The position numbers were made by a program, and so were the translations under genes. Shown piece by piece: positions 1 to 12,783 of a stretch of DNA of 64,000 nucleotides; the first letter of the stretch is position 1; each line of letters begins with the position of its first letter. Below the pieces are notes generated by a model. The model did not search any database. It worked only from the letters and a program-made list of their open reading frames with translations, and was not told the DNA's origin. The DNA is from Geosiphon pyriformis (taxonomy: Eukaryota; Glomeromycota; Glomeromycetes; Archaeosporales; Geosiphonaceae), in assembly GCA_016748015.1 (NCBI GenBank), contig JAAOMT010000503.1:880923-944922 (forward strand). Reading direction: 5' to 3'.

Positions 1-473
1 CACTTTATGTTAATAACAATTGATACTTAACACCACTAGAACAATAGCTCTTGATTATGGCTATTGATGAGATACTAACACACAAATTGTCTTGGCTTAT
101 TTTTTCTATTTTTTTTTATTTTTTTTTATTTTTTTTGTTATTACTTTGGGTTTACTAATTGATTAAAGATTAAGCACTGAATTATTGATGTCAAGGATTG
201 CCTGATAAAAGACCTTTGCAAGTGGGTAATGCATATAAAGAATATAGATTACTTACCAAAAGATTGCCAGCCATCAAGCTAAAGAAAAAAATTGACAGAA
301 TTGCAATTCTGAGAAGCTACAGATAAACAACTATTGAATCTTTGTCCATTATATAAAGAACTCAACCAAAACCTTCAAATAACAATACTTTTAGATCAAC
401 ACCAACATATTAACCAAGCACTAAGTTACAGATTTGTTATTTAATTTAAGACCCCAAATATTCACTTGTAATA
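1..473 (+). repeat. Gypsy-2 family LTR, 3' part, plus orientation, cut by the window edge
   Basis: The reverse complement of this stretch matches the LTRs at 16331-17182 and 26590-27443 over its whole length, including the phrase around the CAAGAGCTATTG motif and the end at GTAATA (468-473). It lies in the opposite orientation to the full element further right. No primer-binding site follows it. Decayed LINE sequence follows directly, so it is either a 3' LTR or a solo LTR inserted in that LINE. The left end lies outside the window, so the target duplication cannot be tested. Confidence 0.8.
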
Positions 474-3390
474 TCATTTATTAAACTTTAATAAAAAAAA
501 AATATTCTAATAAATATTTGTTCTATTGTTTTAATTAAAACTATTTTAAAAGTTCTTTCCAAAATTTTTTTTAATAAGATTTTTTTAGTATATAATAAGT
601 TTAATATTTTTTATAATAATAATTTTTTAGTTTTAAAAAGTACATTAACATAATTTTTTATTTTTATAATTAAATTGGTAGTAAAGAATACTTTGGAAAA
701 AAATCATAAACTTTGGCTGATTTTGCAAAATATGCACAAAGTATATAATTTTGTAAATTAAGAACATTTTAAGTATAATCTAAATAAAATTAAGATATAT
801 GACAAATTTGTCAAATTCTTTGATAGTATTTACAATAATTATATTAACCAAATTATAACTAATTTTGGCTTAATAGCTAAATACTGTGTTCATAATAGAC
901 TAAACCAAAGCAAAAAATTTTTATCTCTTTTTTGGTATATCTTTTATAATCTTTTTTTGTATAAAGTTAAAAAACAGAAGAGTATATATGATTATAAAAT
1001 TAATTCTAGATTTGTTATTAAAACTGATTAAGTTAAAGTTCAAATTAGTTTAATATTAATTTTTACTGTTAATATCTTTGTTAATATTACAATTTGAATA
1101 AGATATAATCAGACAATAATCTAGCATATTTTGAATATTACAAATGATTTTTTTCGAATTAATAATATTTTAATCAATAATAACAAGACAATAGTTATTT
1201 TAATCAACCATAAAGTTGCAAATTCTTCTTTGTTAATTAATAATTTGCTGATTTTTATTGCAAAAAAAGAGAAATTTTACAAATATTTAGGCATTTTTCT
1301 GTTAATAAAAAGATTATTAAAGTCTAATTTAGCAAAAGCTTATTTAAATATTAAATTTTTTATTAGTATTATTATAAAAAAGACTATTTTTAATAAGCAG
1401 TTTCTATATTTGGTTTTATTAGTATTTTATTTTATTATTAATTATAAAATTTAATTCAACTTTGTTTTTAATAATATATATAACAAATAAAATACTATAA
1501 TTTATAGAAACTTAAAATTAAAATTGTGTTTGTTTTTGGACTTTTTAAGTAATATAATTTATTATTTTTTCTTGTATGGCCTAAAAACTTTTTAACAAAT
1601 ATAAATTAAAAACAAATTAGCTTTTGTGCTATGTTTTTTTAATATATATAATATCTTAAATTGTTTATTTGAACATAAATTTCTTAATTTATAAGTTTTA
1701 AGCTGGTTTTTTTATTATTTTTTATACTATTTAATTTGTTTTAAAATTAATTCTATTAACAATTTTCTGGCAGATGTAATTTGTGTTTTTTATGAGTATA
1801 ATTTATTTTTAATTAATTTATTGTATTTGGTATTTTGTTTTTAAGATAAAATTTTAATATTAGTAGTTTTAAATAGGTTTGATTTTTTAAGGTTTTCTGT
1901 TTATTTAAATAATTTGGTATTATTTTTATTAAATAGTTGCATAATAAAAAGAACAGTATTTTTGACTAAAAAATTTTTAAATGTTAAAAAAACTGGATTT
2001 CTGTAGTTTTGTCCCTAGTTAATTTAAATTTGCTGTTAGATTTTTAAATAATTTAATATTCTGTTTTGTTGTTTTGTTTTTTGCTATTGGTTTTTATTTT
2101 TTAAACATTTTTGATTTATATAAGTTTGATCTAATTTGTAATTAATTAATAAATATTAACATTATTTGCTTTTTTATTTATATTAATAGTTTTCTAAGTA
2201 ATTTAAATACTGCTAATATAAAAGTTAATATAACAGTTTTTTTTGAAAATATGAATTTAAATTTAAGTATTAAAGTTTTAGAGTTGGTTTTATCTATTAT
2301 AACTAAATTACAAATTATTATACTTGTTTTAGAATATGTGTTTTTTTTCTGTATTATTAATTTGTTTTTTAACAGCTAAGTAGCTTTGAATATATATTAT
2401 TCAGAATTGATTTTGGTTTTTTCAGATTTTTATAATTATTGTTGGATTAAATATTAGTATATTATAAATATTATTAAAAATAAAAATTTAAGTATTAATT
2501 AGTATAAAATTAAAAGCCACTTGGATGTTTTAGATAATAAAAAAATTAATGTTTTGGTTAATGCTGTCTTATTCTTGAATATAATATTTTTAACTTATTT
2601 ATAAAAATACTTCATTAAGACTAATAATAAAGTTATTTTTATTTTACAAAAACTTTATATTACAAGTTATCTATAATTGTTTATAAGTATTTGTATGATA
2701 AATATTACTATAGTGTTTTGTATCTGTTTTGTGAAAATATTAAGTTTTTAAATTACATTTTTTTTTACAAATTGGATAATAAAGCTTACAAAAGACTGTT
2801 AAATATTTATATAATTATTTAAAAAATGTTTTTTGATCTAACTAGATTATTTTTATGTGTTTTATAACTGCTTTTTTTGTGTTTTTCTAATATTATAATA
2901 TATTTAGCTTTGTATAAAGAGTTTGTTTTTAAGAACTGGTTTCAGAAATCTTTTTCTATTTTTAAAGATATTAAAATTGCTAACTGTAAAGTTGTAAACT
3001 TTGTACATAGTTTCAGATTAGTTTATAGAAATAATATTAGATTTATTTATTTTAAGTATTAGATTTTTATAAAAAAAAGTGGTCTAATTTCATATAATAG
3101 AATTATTTTTATAAGTATTGTTAGCTTATTATCTGTTTTGTTTAATAGTATGATTAAATTGCTTAAAATTATTGAAACCTTTGATATTAGTTTTAATATG
3201 TATAAATTGAATTTTTTTTTTGATATTAAAAATATAATTTCTATATATATAAATACATAATATTGTTTTAACTAATCTAAATGGCTGATTATGTATAGTT
3301 AAATACATAATTTATACCTAGTTTAAATTACTTAATTTAATGTATTATACTAGATAGTATTTGGATCTCATTTATTAAACATAAAAAAAA
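474..3390 (+). pseudogene. Decayed LINE, RT C-terminal half to poly(A) end
   Basis: Fragmentary frames on the plus strand line up, in order, with the better preserved LINE at 12784-42830. The first match is the RT segment reading LWLILQNMHKVYN (about 700-760). Next is the region around ILNIT...YKYLGIFL (1131-1330), then an RNase H-like part (about 2280-2620). Last is the C-terminal domain (2860-3330). The 3' end carries CATTTATTAAACAT plus an A-run at 3372-3390, matching the 3' end near 12765-12790. Stops and frameshifts occur throughout. Most replacements against the other copy are those expected from C-to-T or G-to-A changes (A to V, D to N, H to Y, V to I). It is non-functional. Confidence 0.75.
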
Positions 3391-4302
3391 ATATATATAT
3401 TTAAATTTTTTATTAAAAATATTTTTATTTAATAATAATTTATTTAATTTAATTATAAATTTATATTTAATACAAGTTTTTTATTAATATTATTAAAGTA
3501 ATTTTTATTTAATATATATATTTTAATATTATTGATTAATATTTTGTTTTTAAAAAATAATAATTATATTTATTTTTAAAATTTTGTAAGTCTAAGTTTT
3601 TTGTTATTAGTATTTATTATATTTTTGTTTTTTTATTATAGTTTTTTGTTGTTATTTTTTGTTGTTTTTGCTGTTAAATTTTTTTTTAAATAAAAAGCTT
3701 TTATTAAAATAGTTTAATAATTATCTGTTTTTTAATAATCAAAAAATCACTACAAAAAAGAAGTAATTTGTTTTTTTGTAAATAAATGTTTTTTTAGTTT
3801 TTGTGTTATAAATAAGAATTTTATAATTGAAAGCAAACAAAATTTTGATTTAAGATCAAAAATATAGTTTTATGTATAAAAAAAATATATTTAACTATTA
3901 AAAATTCAAGTTTAAACTAAATTAATTATTAATATTTACAAAAATAAAAAATTATTTATTTTACCAACAATATATTTTTAATTTAAAAATATATTAATTA
4001 TTATTATTATAAACCAAATTTGGCGTTCTAACTTAAAGGGATCATCAGATCTGAGATTTATTGATATAATCGCACCCGAGATGGTTGTTTCGGCCCTAAG
4101 CTATTCCAGATAAGTTCTCCCTCACAAAGTTAGTAAGCGAAATTTCAAATTCGACAATGACAAATTTGAATTTCAATAATAATAACGATCTTCAGTTGAT
4201 CGTCTCTAGCATATAACACGCAAAATTACACCTTGGTTGTGCTTAATATTTATACTTGACCCGTTCGCTTTTCTATCATTCTTGAAGAGGAGAAATATTT
4301 TG
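3391..4302. other. AT-rich spacer and RIB3 upstream region
   Basis: Positions 3391-4018 are almost pure A and T with no readable gene, and are probably old repeat DNA. From 4019 the composition changes sharply to ordinary sequence, which marks the edge of the gene island and should hold the RIB3 promoter and 5' UTR. No TATA box or other specific element can be asserted. Confidence 0.5.
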
Positions 4303-5337
4303 ATGGCACAAGAAGTTTGTCAATCACTTACCAACAGTTTAATAAAGAGTCATACCATTAGCAAACAGACCTTTATAACAACAAATGGAAGGGCAAAACC
4401 CGTTTTTGACTCAATAGAAAGTGCTCTCAAGGATTTTAGTGAGCAAGTTAATTTCCTGAAGATTTATATTTTAACGGTCCGTTAATCATGTTCTATCGAT
4501 TTCTTTTTCAATTTTACAGAGGAGGGAAATTTTGTTTTGGTAGTAGATAATGAAGACCGAGAGAATGAGGGTGACTTAATTATTGCGGCCGAAAAAATGA
4601 CTACTGAAAAAATGGCTTTCATGGTACGATACAGCAGGTAATAATTACATTCTAATCAGAATAAGTTAACTAGGTGCTTTTGTGTTTCGGCCAAATGCTT
4701 AAATTTTTACTCCAATTAGTGGCTTGATTTGCGTCCCCACAACATCATCTCGTCTTGATCAACTTGAACTACCATTAATGGTTCCAAATAGTACTGATAG
4801 ATTGAAAACTGCATATACAATTTCAGTGGATTACAAACACAGTATGATTTTTATTTAATAGCAAACATTAAAAAGAGTCCATTTTTAATGTGTACCCATT
4901 TTTAATAAGATACCACCACAGGCATATCCGCACATGATCGAGCCCTTACCGCAAGATCACTTGCAAACATGAAAATCACAGATCCTAATGATTTTACTCG
5001 TCCAGGACATATATTTCCTCTAAGATATACTGAAGGTGGTGTTCTCAAACGGATCGGGCATACGGAGGCTTCTGTAGGTTGGTAAAAATATTATTATCAA
5101 ACAAATGGACAAATTTAAAATTTACTAAAATAACATATTCCTGATTGAATCACTTGAGATTTATGTAAATTGACAGGTTTGCAACCGGTAGGAGTTATTT
5201 GCGAATTAGTCAGAGATGACGGACATATGGCGCGCCGTGATGACTGCCGTTTGTTCGCTAATGAACATGGTTTAAAGCTAATTTCTATTGAAGATTTGGC
5301 TCATTATCGAATGAACAATCGGCTATTCGAGATTTAA
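4303..5337 (+). CDS. RIB3: 3,4-dihydroxy-2-butanone 4-phosphate synthase
   Basis: The enzyme converts ribulose 5-phosphate to 3,4-dihydroxy-2-butanone 4-phosphate plus formate, supplying the four-carbon unit of riboflavin. Exons by frame and splice signals: 4303-4438, 4520-4637, 4720-4841, 4910-5077, 5159-5337. The product is 240 aa, near the usual ~210 for the fungal enzyme. Family signatures are visible: [12 protein letters not shown] (metal- and substrate-binding acidic loop), [37 protein letters not shown], and a C-terminal arm with DLAHYR. The acceptor at 5158 (not the later AG at 5176) is chosen because it restores the conserved [13 protein letters not shown] segment. The start ATG follows an in-frame upstream stretch without conservation; a 22-codon longer start at 4237 would need a non-ATG codon. 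It converges on VPS60 with 175 bp between the stops. Confidence 0.93.
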
Positions 5338-5512
5338 TAGATCTTCAAAAATCAACACAATTTGCACGGGTCGCCACTAAAATTAAAATTTGGCATCTAA
5401 TATAATTTAATGCATAGACTATAAAAATGATATTTATAATTAAATGTACCTATATTATTGATTTCTTTCAGAACGGAAAGTATATTTCTTCGTATAATAC
5501 AAAAAGATGATT

Positions 5513-6650
5513 CTATGCCGCATTTTTCAGCGGTGCTGCTGGAAGCCCAAATTCGTCCAAATTTTGAGCCTAAGACAAATTGTTATAATAAATTAATAAT
5601 GGAACAAATCGATATGAACAAACTCATTTTTCTTTACCTCAGTTTCCAATTCTGATTGTCCGGTACTTGGTAGCTCTGCAACGGGCGTCTCTTGTAAATA
5701 TGAAGGTTCTTGCTCTTCATTGAACAGCATTTCATCGCCTAGAGCATCCAATTCTAAAACGTTTATCATGCATTTAATTAGTAACTAAGTTATTTAAATT
5801 TTGAAACAAGAATTTTTACATCAAACAGTTCCTACCAGCTTCTAACTCGTCCTCGTCAATGTCTTCGGGAAGACTATATGTTCTTCCGAGTGTCTCCTGT
5901 ATATCATTTGCTTGCTCCATCAAATCCTCCATATCGTCTTGAATTTTCTATGATATTATTTGGATAAAATAAAGGATTAAACAAATAAATTGTGAGAATA
6001 TCAGAGCCTTTGATGTAGGATTTTACAACATACCTCAATATTATTTATATCAATTTTCTTATATTGCTTTTGCATCTCCTTGTTTGCCAGTTGCATTGCA
6101 TCCACAGTAGACATCACATTACGCAAGTTTTCTGTCGTAAAGTTTGCTTGTTCCATGTTGAAAGATTGTTGTTGCAGTTGATCTCTTTGACCTTCATATC
6201 TGATATTATAACATGACGCAAATTAACAAGGTAATTAGCTTTCAGAAGCTCAGCCAAGGGCAAAAAGAACCTTATGCTTACAATTTTTTTTGTTTCAAAA
6301 CTCTCATAGCTTTAGCTTTAATTGCATTCTAGTTTGCACAGATCATCATATTAAATCTCCACCGGTATCTTGAGAAAAATTGGTTGCCATGAGACTTATG
6401 AGATTACCTTCCCAGGACCATCCCGCAATTTCTTCATTTGATCTTTATATTTTGCCAATTCTGCGTCAAGCTTTTTGATCTTGACTTCCACCGCGTCAAC
6501 TCTTAGGTCGGTCTACCGCAAGAGTTTCAGGTAATAAATTTCAGATCACTTCAAACATAGACTTTCACATATTTGCTTACTTACTGACGCGATTGCTTGA
6601 TTTAATGTGGGTTTTGGGATTTTCTTTGAGGTACCAAAGATGCGGTTCAT
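5513..6650 (-). CDS. VPS60: ESCRT-III associated protein Vps60 / CHMP5
   Basis: Snf7-family protein of the ESCRT-III system on endosomes, which binds Vta1 and regulates Vps4 during multivesicular body formation. Exons on the minus strand: 6585-6650, 6408-6512, 6282-6328, 6034-6199, 5836-5947, 5638-5753, 5513-5569, giving 222 aa (human CHMP5 is 219). It starts MNRIFG, typical of CHMP5. Next come a basic helix ([20 protein letters not shown]), the core helices around [34 protein letters not shown], and an acidic C-terminal part ([19 protein letters not shown]). A short last exon was added because it supplies the conserved LDEFGLP tail motif; reading through the donor at 5637 instead would end at 5593 without it. 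It shares a 225 bp upstream region with TMA22. Confidence 0.93.
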
Positions 6651-6875
6651 TTTGAAATTTTGAAGTGTTAAAACAGCTAAAGGGTTTAGATTTCCTTAGT
6701 CTCAACCAAAATACAAATAATATGTGCTGACAATTAATTGCCATTATTGGTTAGTGTGTAAAACTAAAAACTCCAGAATCAAATTAACAGGTAAAATTAA
6801 TTCAGGTGGAATTTAACCGCGAACAAATTCTCTTTTCCGCCTTTCTCAAATTCATTTTGACTTTTCCCTCTCTCC
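6651..6875. promoter_or_regulatory. Shared upstream region of VPS60 and TMA22
   Basis: These 225 bp separate two divergent start codons, so both promoters and 5' UTRs must lie here or overlap. No specific box was recognised. The call rests on geometry only. Confidence 0.5.
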
Positions 6876-8376
6876 ATGTCAACAAGTTCTTTTACACCAG
6901 TGCTTTCGACAGCAAAGGAAGTGATATATTGCGGGGGTATTTCTCTCTCCTGATTCAATAGCTGAGGTCTTTAATTCTCAGACTAATTCGCAATCCTTAT
7001 ACACAATATATTCGTATATTTTCCTCCTTCGATTCACGTACAAGTCTGCTCCTTACCCCCAGAGGTATTTAACTTTTTTGTTTAGGTCTACGACTGTTGT
7101 TTTCGTAACCAGAAACTAGTTTAAATCCTAAAATTTTGTTTCCTTATTTGGTTCTGCTTAGTATTGCGAGTTTGGGGCAACATTCGATAAATGCAAGAAA
7201 TGGCTTTTTGAAAACTACCCAACATTATATGCAAACTTATATCCACAATGTTAGCTACGGGGTTCTAAGTTTTTCGTTTTGTTTTTCTTAACAAAATGTA
7301 TTATTTCCTTGTCATAATTAGCTTTATTTATAAAAATAAACTTTTTTAAAAGCTCTCGAGGAACAATTAGCAAATTCGTCTCTAGAAGAAGAAAAAACCC
7401 AGAATAATGATCCTGACGAAAAAAAAAAAGCCAAAGGTTTGATATGCTTGAATTTCTTGGTCAATTATATCGAATCGAAAAGCTGGTGATCTACCTAATG
7501 ATCTTTCCGTCGTTTCCTCAGAGGCTGCAAAGATAGAAAGAGAGCTGAAGAAAAAGAGGGTAGAAGTCTCAAGATTATTACAAATCTTTTTGTGAAATCC
7601 CTTTTCAAGAATTGAGACTGACCTGCCACTCTCTTCAATATTAAAAGGCCTCGAAAATAACTATTACGCGGATCGCTCGCAATAAACGAAAGTGCGTGAC
7701 CAGCGTATACGGACTAGAAAATTTTGGTCCGTAATTATTTTACCTGCGATCTGATTTTACCATTCATTGCTTAGATTTCGAATTGGATTAACGGGATTTG
7801 TTGTGGTTATCCACCCAAAACTGGGCATATGTTGGTGGATATAAGGCCAGGAAAAACCGATCCTGGTAACACAATTATCAGTTGAAATGAAAAATTTTTC
7901 TTTCCATGCATGATAAGCATTCTCCTAAAATGTCTAAGGATTACTCTCATATGGACGGCCCCAGGCATTACATGCCTTCTCATTGACGCGACAAAATTAA
8001 TCCTGGTTTTCCTTAGTTTTCAACTAGCTATCAGATCCATATAGGAAACGTGACTGTCATTTCTAACTTGACAATTTTTTTCATTTGGTATGCAAAGATA
8101 TTGATCTTAAAAAGGCGGCCAAGTCGTTTGCCTCAAAGTTCGCTTGCGGCTCATCGGTAGTAAAAAATAATCAGGGGAATGACGAGATTGTGGTTCAAGG
8201 TGATGTATCTGAAGATCTTGTAGATTTTATACTGGAAACCTGGCCAAATGCAAGTACATCTAGTGAAATCAAACCATTCTTTAAGCGTTCGAGTGTAAGT
8301 AACTGGGAACTTGCTTTAATATCAGGTGCCAGAAGATAATCTTGAGCTCACAGAAGATAAGAAGGCAAAAAAATGA
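6876..8376 (+). CDS. TMA22: Translation re-initiation factor Tma22 / DENR, SUI1 domain
   Basis: Partner of Tma20/MCT-1; the pair acts on 40S ribosomes in recycling and re-initiation. Exons: 6876-6936, 7045-7064, 7162-7249, 7353-7436, 7522-7559, 7648-7726, 8098-8249, 8326-8376, giving 190 aa (human DENR 198). The N-terminus carries the zinc-binding pattern CGVCSLPPEYCEFG...KCKKW (four Cys), followed by a charged linker. The SUI1 domain follows: KITITRIARNKRKCVTSVYG, then DLKKAAKSFASKFACG and a WPN-VPED tail. The intron 8250-8325 most likely starts with GC (GCAAGT). This joins WPN to VPEDN as in the family, whereas the GT at 8297 would insert about 16 unconserved residues. The 20-bp second exon is fixed by the VCSLPPE motif. 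It converges on PRI1 with 175 bp between stops. Confidence 0.92.
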
Positions 8377-8551
8377 CGGAAGGTACAAATGTATCAGGTT
8401 TATATAGATTCAAAATTATGAGAATGATAACTATAACCGGGAATCATCACTGAATAAAACGCATGAGACGAAGAATAGCTGAGCTGAACTAATTACTACA
8501 CTTAAGACAAAATAATTCAGTAGCGCCTTGGTTTATTATTGCGCTGGTACT

Positions 8552-10849
8552 TCAGAATTCCAAGCTTTGTTGCTGTTTAGCTATTTTTGTAAATTTGAAA
8601 CGCATTTGATTAGCTTCTAATCAGAATGATATTAAGTAATAAATACTCACCTCGTTTTTTGATTTTGACTTCTTTTAATATATTTTGGACAAAATTATCA
8701 AAATATTTGATGTAAGGATTGAGTGAATGATTTTCGTAATCTAGAGGAAAATGCGTTTAATAATGGGAATTTACAAACGGAAGCTTAACTCCCACCAATC
8801 AATAAAGGCTATCGCTAAAGTCAATATTGATAAACAGCATCGATCCAGTTCACTCACCATTGAGCCTCTTCTCTCTATTGGGGAGCGGTTTGATGTTGCA
8901 ATTTATCTCTTCAAAAAGCTGAGCGAGAGTTGGTACGTTAAAAGGACTGAAATTTTCACATTCATCAGCGGAAAAGGGAACACATACGCGTCCTATAGAA
9001 ATCAAAATCGTCAAATATATTAGAGTTACCAAAGGCTATATTACTAAATTGATCGTAGTATTTCTTACCAGTATCGGGATGAATACAGAAAGGACTTTTA
9101 AGCAAATGGTGGATCGTCATTGTCACGTTACTATCCAATCGCGGATAAATATACTGAAACATGATTTCCCGCTTAAGTCCCTCTAATGCCTCTTCTCGTG
9201 CCTTCTCCTTTTCCTAAAAAGATTTTTTTTGATAAACCAAATCAAGTTCGAGTTGCTTGAAGAAATCATATTATACCTTGCTCATTTTACCGTCAAAAGA
9301 AACAGGCTGTTTCAGCACAGAAATTACATCTTCCCATTTCACTCTGGAAGAACCCGAGGGTGTTTTGGTCCATTTATCTTGCAGCTCTTTTCTGATTCCT
9401 AAGAATTAGGGTCAGAAAATTTATCCTCACTGATGAAGTTCTTAAATAAACTAACCTGGGTCAGTTATGGATTTAAGAAACTTGCTCCGCCTTTCCTGGG
9501 TTCCCAAAATATCCTGATCATCTAAAGCCATCGAGGTAAAATGGGAATCAATGATTTCGTATGAACGCCTATTTATGAGTGAACATATTTAGAGCTTTGA
9601 AGATAAAAATTCGAAACTCATTTGAAGGTAATTACTGCAATGCTGGATGCAAAGATTTCGGCAAAATCACTTTTTTATCTTGTTGGGCACCTCCCTGTGA
9701 ATGGGAAAGATATGTTGAGAATTTTTTTGTTACAAAATTACGTGGATATGATAAAATACCTTTACTACTTCAAGATACGCGATGAGGGCCCTTCGACCCT
9801 CATTATCCAATTTTAGGGCTCGTTCGTCACATACCCAACAATGAACACCACGTCGTCCAGAGTAAACCCAGAGAATGTGCTTGAAACCAAAATCATCTGG
9901 GCAAATTTACATAAAATTGATTAGCAGAGCAACGATTGAATGTAGCAGTTAATGAATAAATAACTGATCCCAAACCCCGCAACGCGACATCAATGATTTT
10001 TATGGCGATAGTCATGAATTTCCAACATTTACGACAGATATTGGCGCCACTAAATAAAAATGTTATTTTTTGAAATGCTAAAGGAAATAAATTTATCTTT
10101 AAAGAAAACTATAATGTACCTGCAACAGATTCGAATATCATCATAGTCCGTCATATCTATATCAAAGACCAATTCTTTCATAATAGCTTGGAATTGGTTA
10201 GCTCTTATGTTTTTCTTGTGTTTCGGCTAATATTATCAGTCCTAATTAATAATCAATTGTATATCGTTTATCAGAAATAACATAATCCAAACTTACTTGT
10301 GCGGTATATATTGCTCCAATATCAAATTTAGTTGGCAGTTCATTTAAAAGTTCCTTTTTCAATTCTTCCCCATCTTTAAAAGATTGGTAACGCACGAAAA
10401 CTTTATCTAGCGTAAAACTAAATTCTCGATTCAAAAAAGCTTTGGTCGGAACTGCATTGAATGTTAAAATTCATTAAGCAATACTTTAAATAAAATAAAA
10501 TTTTACGAATAAAAGTTGTTATACCTGTTTCATAGTTAAGCCAATGGTAGTAAGATTTGTATGGGAAAAATTGTTGATAATACATCCGGAGTAAATCGGG
10601 ATACGGAACATCCCTACTAAAATTCGCTTTTTGATGCGTGGAAGGGCTTTTAGGGGATTCGGGCACTTATCAATAATATGGCTTTAAATTAGAATTTTTT
10701 TTTAGAATGAGAACCTTATTCGAGAAAGTATTACTATTTTGAACTAATTTAGCAACGGGTTTCAGGTCTGGGATCAAGTCCTCTTCCATTTCATCTTGTG
10801 GCTCTTGTTCCTCTTCCTTGGATCGCTCTGAAATGCCGTCTATTTCCAT
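8552..10849 (-). CDS. PRI1: DNA primase catalytic small subunit
   Basis: Makes RNA primers within the polymerase alpha-primase complex. Thirteen exons fit: 10735-10849, 10525-10665, 10297-10451, 10226-10120, 10049-9976, 9896-9760, 9694-9636, 9568-9456, 9398-9277, 9213-9069, 8992-8858, 8740-8651, 8580-8552, giving about 473 aa. Archaeo-eukaryotic primase marks are clear: [27 protein letters not shown] (catalytic Asp pair), the zinc pattern [25 protein letters not shown], and YPRLDSNV...HLLKSPF with the third acidic residue. The first ~40 residues, an acidic Glu-rich stretch before PYPDLL, extend beyond the yeast protein (409 aa). The last junction is uncertain: reading on at 8650 would stop at 8610, while splicing to 8580 gives a short tail ending at 8552. 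Confidence 0.93.
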
Positions 10850-12764
10850 TGGGGAAGATGCTGTGAGAGTAGAAATTATTTCGGTTCAAACTTTATTCAA
10901 AAAAGTGCTAACGAATTTAAATCTCCTAAAGTTGAGATAAGTTAAATACTTGTTTTTTGAACTGATTGCATTTTAGGTTTGAAATATCAATTCAGCGATT
11001 TACTTTTCGTTCAAAGTAGCAATTGTATTTTATACTAATTGGCAATTGATGGCGCGAATACGCGTGACATCACTGTGTAACTTCCAAGTTATATTTTATT
11101 ATGATTTATATAATATGAATTGTATTTTATTTGTTATTTTTATATTATAAATTTCAACCAAAACTAAAATACAAAATAGTAACAACAAGATAACTGGTTA
11201 TATATAAAACATATACATGTTAAATATAATTAAATAATAATTAGATTATATTTAACAACATAAAAAAATATAATTAATATAATTAATTAATTAAATATAA
11301 AAAATATATATATAATATTTATTTAATTTTTAATTTTTACAATATGTATATAATAAATAAATTTTAATAAAACATAAAAAATAATTATAATAATATTATT
11401 AATATGTATATATTTTTTATTTAACAAGTACAGTTTAATTAAACAAAAATTTAAATAAGAAATCTAAAATGTAAAATCTTTATTATTATTAACTATTATA
11501 ATGTATAAACTTTTTTTTGCAATTTTAAAATTACAATTAAAAAAAACTTTTTTTTTGGTTTTTAATAATATAATTATTTTAAAAAAATAATTAGATAATA
11601 TTTTGTAAAAATGCTTTTTAAATAATATAAAACTTTGTTTTTTGGTTAAGAATACTTTTTATAAAAAAAAAAATTTGGTTTTTTTGGTGTTTTTTAATTT
11701 TGTTATATTAATATTAATTATAATATTTAAATTTAATTTAACTATAAATAATAATTTTTTTATTTTAAATAATAATAATAATAACTAAACATATTAATTA
11801 ATATATTTAATTGATCTAATTTAAAAATTATTAACTTTAAACAAAACTAAACCAAATTAAAATTTTAGAATTTACTTTATAAAACTAATTTAAAATTAAA
11901 TTATAATAAAAATAAAAATAAAATTTTTGTAAAAATAATCTAAAATATAATATAATATATAATTAATTAATTTAATACTTTAATATTATAATAATTAAAA
12001 CAATTTTAATACAAATATAACCAAAAAAATTTTTTGCAATAAAAAATAAAATTAAATAAAATTAATTTAATATTATTTATAATAATAATTTTGTTTATTG
12101 TTTAATTTTTATTTGATTATATTTATTATTATTATTTATTATTATTAAGTTAATATTACCAAAAAATAAATAATATTATAATTTTAATAATTATTATTTT
12201 AATATTTTTTTATTAAATATCTATTTATTAAAAATATAAAAAATTTTAAAAGACTTTTTTTAGTTTATTTTTATAATTACAATTAAAACAAAGAGTAATA
12301 AAATTTTAAATATTATTTTTTTTATAATAACTAATAAAGTTTTAACCAAAAAAAATTTTTGGTTATAAAAACATTTAAACAAAATATCTTAAAAAATTTT
12401 TTTTTAAATATTAATAGTATTAATAATTTTTAAAATTTTTTTTTTATTTTTGGTTAATAATTCTTTTTTAATTAAGGTTTTTTTCAAAAACATATTAGAA
12501 TTAATTTTAGTATTGTTTTTATCTTTTTTAAAAATATTAAAATCTTTAATAATAAATTAATTAACAATCCAATTTTTTCTGTTTTTATTACTATTATTAT
12601 TACTAATATTTTATAAATAACCAAAAAGACCAAAAACTTTAAAAAACTATAATAGTTACTTGTATTAACTATTATTATACCAAATTTTTTGTGGTTTTAA
12701 ATAAAATTTTGAATAAAATTTTTATAATAGTAATTAGTATTTTTTTTAATATAAATAATTTTTT
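10850..12764. other. AT-rich island, no gene
   Basis: After about 200 bp of ordinary PRI1 upstream sequence, 11080-12764 is almost entirely A and T, with runs of A, T and TTA/TAA. No frame of interest or RNA gene can be read. It abuts the poly(A) end of the nested LINE. It is probably an older, mutated repeat, but I could not assign it to a family. Confidence 0.5.
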
Positions 12765-12783
12765 TTTATTAAACATTTAATAA

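Noticed and set aside
1131-1454. 107-codon frame as a mitochondrial or small membrane gene
   Set aside because: Its residues match the LINE RT segment at 30386-30673 in order; the hydrophobic look is due to AT bias.
4019-4302. FMN riboswitch upstream of the riboflavin gene
   Set aside because: No RFN-type conserved boxes are seen, and such riboswitches are not known in fungi.
8297-8325. GT donor at 8297 for the last TMA22 intron
   Set aside because: It would leave only a 29-base intron and add residues that break the WPN-VPED join; the GC donor at 8250 gives a normal intron.
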